Assembly: GCF_014805685.1 (NCBI RefSeq)
Contig: NC_060896.1
Location: 10,917,389 to 10,981,388 of the forward strand
Direction of reading: 5' to 3'
Source of the DNA: Silurus meridionalis
Lineage: Eukaryota > Chordata > Actinopteri > Siluriformes > Siluridae
DNA: 64,000 nucleotides
Below the pieces are notes generated by a model. The model did no database searches and was not told where the DNA came from. It saw only the letters and a program-made list of their open reading frames with translations. This document shows positions 61,261-64,000 of the stretch, in pieces. The translations under genes and the position numbers were made by a program. The stretch's first letter is position 1. Every line of letters starts with the position of its first letter.

Positions 61261-62730
61261 CGATAAGCTGGTATTAAAAAAAATAGCCACAAAGTAGTTA
61301 AGCTGAAATGTGAAAGTTAACAAATACAATGTTTAGGTTTTGTTATTATTTTTTATAACTCTTATTTTGATGTTTGCCTTAGTTTTAGGTTGTAAGATGG
61401 TTACCATTGTTTAAGCAATTTGAAATCGATTTCTAGATTTTATTTGTATTTTGAAGTAATATGGCAATCAAATGCACTAAATGGGTTTAAGTTTTTACAG
61501 ATATTCTTATAATATAACTTTTGATTAAAAAGGAAACCAATGACTTATGAAAAAAATACTTCTTATCCAAATACTCAACTAGACTGGACTAATCGGTAGA
61601 ATATTCGATTACAGTGGAACCCGGTTATGTCGATGTCGTAGGGGGTCGCCAAAAAGCATCAAGGTAATCGATGATCGAGATAAACGAAAATAAAAATGGC
61701 GGCAATATATTAACCTGCGTGAAATTTCTTTATGTACATGATGTGCGTTAATAAATAAGAATGTGCATGCACGTGTTTTTGGAGGGGTTTTTTACACAAC
61801 AGCGTTGCCGCGATTTGTTTGATGAAGGCATGCTATAAAAATACATACAGTACATGTTTATCTGTCAGGAATCCACCTGCCACGCCCCCTTCGGCGCCCC
61901 CTTCGGCGTAGCAGATGTTTTCTCTGAAGCTCCAGGCTTCAATCGCGCACATATGGTGCTCGTTTAGCATCATCACCAGCTCCTATTTAAACTTCCACAC
62001 TCTCACTGTCCGTTATTGTTGGTATATGTTGGTTCACGGCGGTTGTTGTTATTGCGCATGCGTATCCCGGTACGTGTCTTCCCACCGGCACTCTCTCAAA
62101 GGCTGCTCTTTTCTTCCCAAAGCGCATTGCGGATTCCCCCCGATCCTGCCGGTGTTCATTCTATGCTTTTGCTGGTCATCCTACGTTCTCCCGTGTGCTG
62201 TTCAGCGCCGCGCTTCTACTTTCGCCTCCCGTTCATCGCATAACATTTAACAACAAAAGGCATATGTGCACTAACTAACAGCAGAGATTCACCAGTATAC
62301 AATACAACACCTGTAGCAGCTGTAAGCCTTGATTTTTCCACCACTTCCGCAAGTTCTTCTGCGGCTGCACCGAGATAACCGACGTTAAATGGCAAATTTT
62401 TCCCCCCTTGTGCTCGAGATATTAGGGTTCGACATAACCGATAAAAAATGCTTAGAAAAAGCGAGAATTTGGCGGTTCCACTTCAAAAACGTCGACTTAA
62501 TAGGGTTGTCGAGATAACCGAGGGCGAGATAAGCGGGTTCCACTGTACTAAAATAATCAATAGCTGAATTTCCTAATTCTTACCTTTTCTAAGTTCTGTG
62601 TTGAAGCCTGAAGAAGAGTCTGTCCTGAGGAAATCCACTGTCTGGCCAGGTTCACATACAGCCCGAGTCCCTGCTCCTGCATCCAGTCACACACCTGCTC
62701 CCGGGACCAGCGTGCAAACGGAGCATCCAC
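57523..62730 (-). CDS. ppfibp1: Liprin-beta (ppfibp1-like), 3' part: three SAM domains and C-terminus; 5' part outside window
   Basis: Liprin-beta scaffold protein, a partner of liprin-alpha/LAR-RPTP at adhesion and synaptic sites. Nine exons are seen: 62584-62730, 60013-60124, 59822-59910, 59044-59166, 58839-58964, 58569-58757, 58271-58444, 57693-57758, 57523-57609. They total 1113 nt, 370 aa plus stop TAA at 57523-57525, with phases continuous. SAM1 (FARWSREQVCDWMQEQGLG) is in the first exon and start of the second; SAM2 (WLDDIGLPQYKTQFDEARV) in exons 2-4; SAM3 (QWTNHRVMEWLRSVDLAEY) in exons 5-6. The tail carries EEYVCPMD, DDLDRLEQ, then MEDSEGTVRQIGAFSEGINN and a C-terminus DDDSNV. The MEDSEG exon and the DSNV end favour liprin-beta-1 over liprin-beta-2, but paralogue choice is an inference. 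Upstream coiled-coil exons were not found in 62731-64000. Confidence 0.88.
57940..58180 (+). repeat. Dispersed fish repeat copy in ppfibp1-like intron
   Basis: Reads CCAACTCATCACAGGGCACA, then AAATCAACCTACAACCCATG, TCTTTAGACTGGGCGGAAAA and GAGAGAACATGCAAAC. This is the order of a very common teleost repeat, better preserved than the copy at 50905-51135. It lies in the intron between the exons 57693-57758 and 58271-58444. Confidence 0.7.
60127..60201. repeat. (CA)n microsatellite abutting a ppfibp1-like exon
   Basis: The CA array begins 3 bases from the acceptor of the exon 60013-60124, so on the coding strand a (GT)n tract replaces the usual polypyrimidine tract directly before the AG. Confidence 0.95.
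61179..61256. repeat. (TA)n microsatellite
   Basis: TA array in the ppfibp1-like intron 60125-62583. Directly visible. Confidence 0.95.
61612..62545. mobile_element. Tigger-like element, 934 bp, with GC-rich interior
   Basis: The left terminus CAGTGGAACCCGGTTATGTC and right terminus (reverse complement) CAGTGGAACCCGCTTATCTC are flanked by TA on both sides (61610-61611, 62546-62547). Sub-terminal ATAACCGA-type motifs recur at 62375, 62435 and 62515. The interior (about 61865-62250) is GC- and CpG-rich with CTATTTAAAC, unlike the ends, suggesting captured or nested sequence. No transposase frame was recognised. Confidence 0.75.
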
Positions 62731-64000
62731 CTCACTGACACACACAAGCATACACAATAAATACACAAACTCCCACTTAAGGCAGGATTAAGCGAAGTAT
62801 AAGTCCGGCATTTCCTAAACTGAAGCTTTGTATTCAAGACAAGAAAAACCTCAAATGCATGCAAATGTAAAGATGCAGCAAAGTTATTTTTGTTCAATTT
62901 AATGCTATGCATTTAAAATTTCAATCTTTTCCCCCCACTCTTTTGGCTTTTGGCTAAACTGGCTTTCAAAATTGTTAATACATCTGCACATCCAGACAAT
63001 ACCATAGAAATGAAACTTGGATATATTTTAGAGTAGTAAATGTGCAGCTTGTACACCAGTACAGATTTACTGTCCTCTAAAAATAACTCATTCTATTTCT
63101 ATATACTATTTCTATAGTATTGTCCCTTGAGAAGAAATACTACAATGGTTGCTAAAATGTGAGGGGGCTCCTGAGATGGGAGAAGGTGCTGTGACTTATG
63201 AATGTCATCAATAAATACTTAATGAGCTCCAAGCTTTGCAAATAATAATGATCCCAGATTCATGTCAGTGGAAGATAAAATGCAGACTGTTCTTTTGGTT
63301 GATTTTATAGATGCACAGAGAAACAGATAGTGGGGTTGCCAAGTCTGTGCTTCTGTTTTTGGCCTCTTTAGGCTGAGTGACTGATTTTATCACAGCATTT
63401 GTTCATGATTTACAACAGAAAAAATTGCTCCTGCAAAGTGTCAAAATCTATCAGATAAGATTTTTTTTTCCAGCCATGATCCAGTTTCTCTCATTTTGGC
63501 TGTTTGCCAGAATTCAACTACAGCAGCATCCTGGCTTTTCCCAGACCTCGACACTTTTGCTTCAAACAACAATTGGATCTCTTTGTGTGTTTAAAGGCTC
63601 TGGCATGGAGAAGCTGGTGTTGAATCTGTGATGATGTTATTTCTCACTCTCCATGTTAGTTCTCACTCTCCAGTGTTCTGTATTGTTTGAGGACTATAAT
63701 TACAATCTTGATGTCACCCAAATAAGGATGGGTTCCCCTTTTTGAGTCTGGTTCCTCTCAAGGTTTCTTCCTCATAACATCTAAGGGAGTTTTTTCTTGC
63801 CACAGTCGCCATGGCTGCTCATCAGGGATAAATACACATCGTTCACCTTCACTTTTAATGTCTGTAAAGCTACTTTGAGACAATGTTGTGAAAAGCGCTA
63901 TAGTAATAAACTTGACTTGACTGATATGTGTGAGAGCTTTGACTTACCACTAGGGGGTGGTCTTTTCACTTAAATTAGCCCTAGATTATTTACTTGCTCA
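62731..64000. other. Intron upstream of the ppfibp1-like SAM1 exon, no exon seen
   Basis: After the acceptor at 62731-62732 no further liprin-beta exon could be identified to the window edge. The stretch holds AT-rich sequence and, at its right end, an L2-tail-like repeat. Confidence 0.5.
63480..63920 (+). repeat. L2-tail-like dispersed fish repeat, second copy
   Basis: Contains AAGGATGGGTTCCCCTTTTT, GAGTCTGGTTCCTCTCAAGG, GGGAGTTTTTTCTTGCCACA, CTGCTCATCAGGGATAAA and GTAAAGCTACTTTGAGACAA, ending GTGAAAAGCGCTATAGTAAT. Same blocks and orientation as 38690-39100; this copy retains the tail better. Confidence 0.75.

Overview
This is vertebrate, very probably teleost, nuclear DNA. It is AT-rich, with long introns carrying consensus splice sites, abundant (TA)n, (CA)n and (GA)n arrays, and dispersed repeats of fish type (RTE-like LINE, Tc1/mariner, Tigger-like and hAT MITEs, tRNA-like SINE). 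Nothing prokaryotic is present. I could not fix the species.

Four protein genes are recognised, all on the minus strand. Read in transcription order, right to left, they are: the 3' part of a liprin-beta gene (ppfibp1-like; 9 exons, 62730 to 57523, 5' part outside the window); a complete secreted EndoU-type endoribonuclease gene (8 exons, 52989 to 48929, 312 aa); a complete polr3b, the second-largest subunit of RNA polymerase III (28 exons, 45391 to 22964, 1132 aa); and a complete rfx4, a neural/ciliary winged-helix transcription factor (18 exons, 20334 to 3259, 733 aa). I placed every exon by hand from reading frame plus AG/GT splice signals. In each complete gene the phases join without a break from ATG to stop.

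Layout: 1-3258 is rfx4 3' flank with one MITE; 3259-20334 is rfx4, with an RTE-like LINE corpse in its last intron and a CpG-rich promoter-like block in intron 1; 20335-22963 is the rfx4 upstream/polr3b downstream spacer, with a possible unassigned plus-strand exon; 22964-45391 is polr3b, with CNE-like blocks, a hAT MITE and a 151-bp compound microsatellite in its introns; 45392-48928 is a spacer with the polr3b promoter, a SINE and a Tc1 relic; 48929-52989 is endou-like; 52990-57522 is a spacer with a TATA promoter, a deleted Tc1 element and an unexplained 18-bp inverted repeat; 57523-64000 is ppfibp1-like, with a 934-bp Tigger-like element and an L2-tail-like repeat.

The genes do not form a functional pathway. 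polr3b is a housekeeping gene beside the developmental regulator rfx4, a neighbour pair also known in human (12q23.3), so polr3b introns may host rfx4 control elements. No clearly new system was found. The best leads are the X-box/NRF1 CpG block inside rfx4, the orphan exon-like segment at 21627-21754, the developmental-motif cluster in a polr3b intron and the inverted repeat at 54755-55446.
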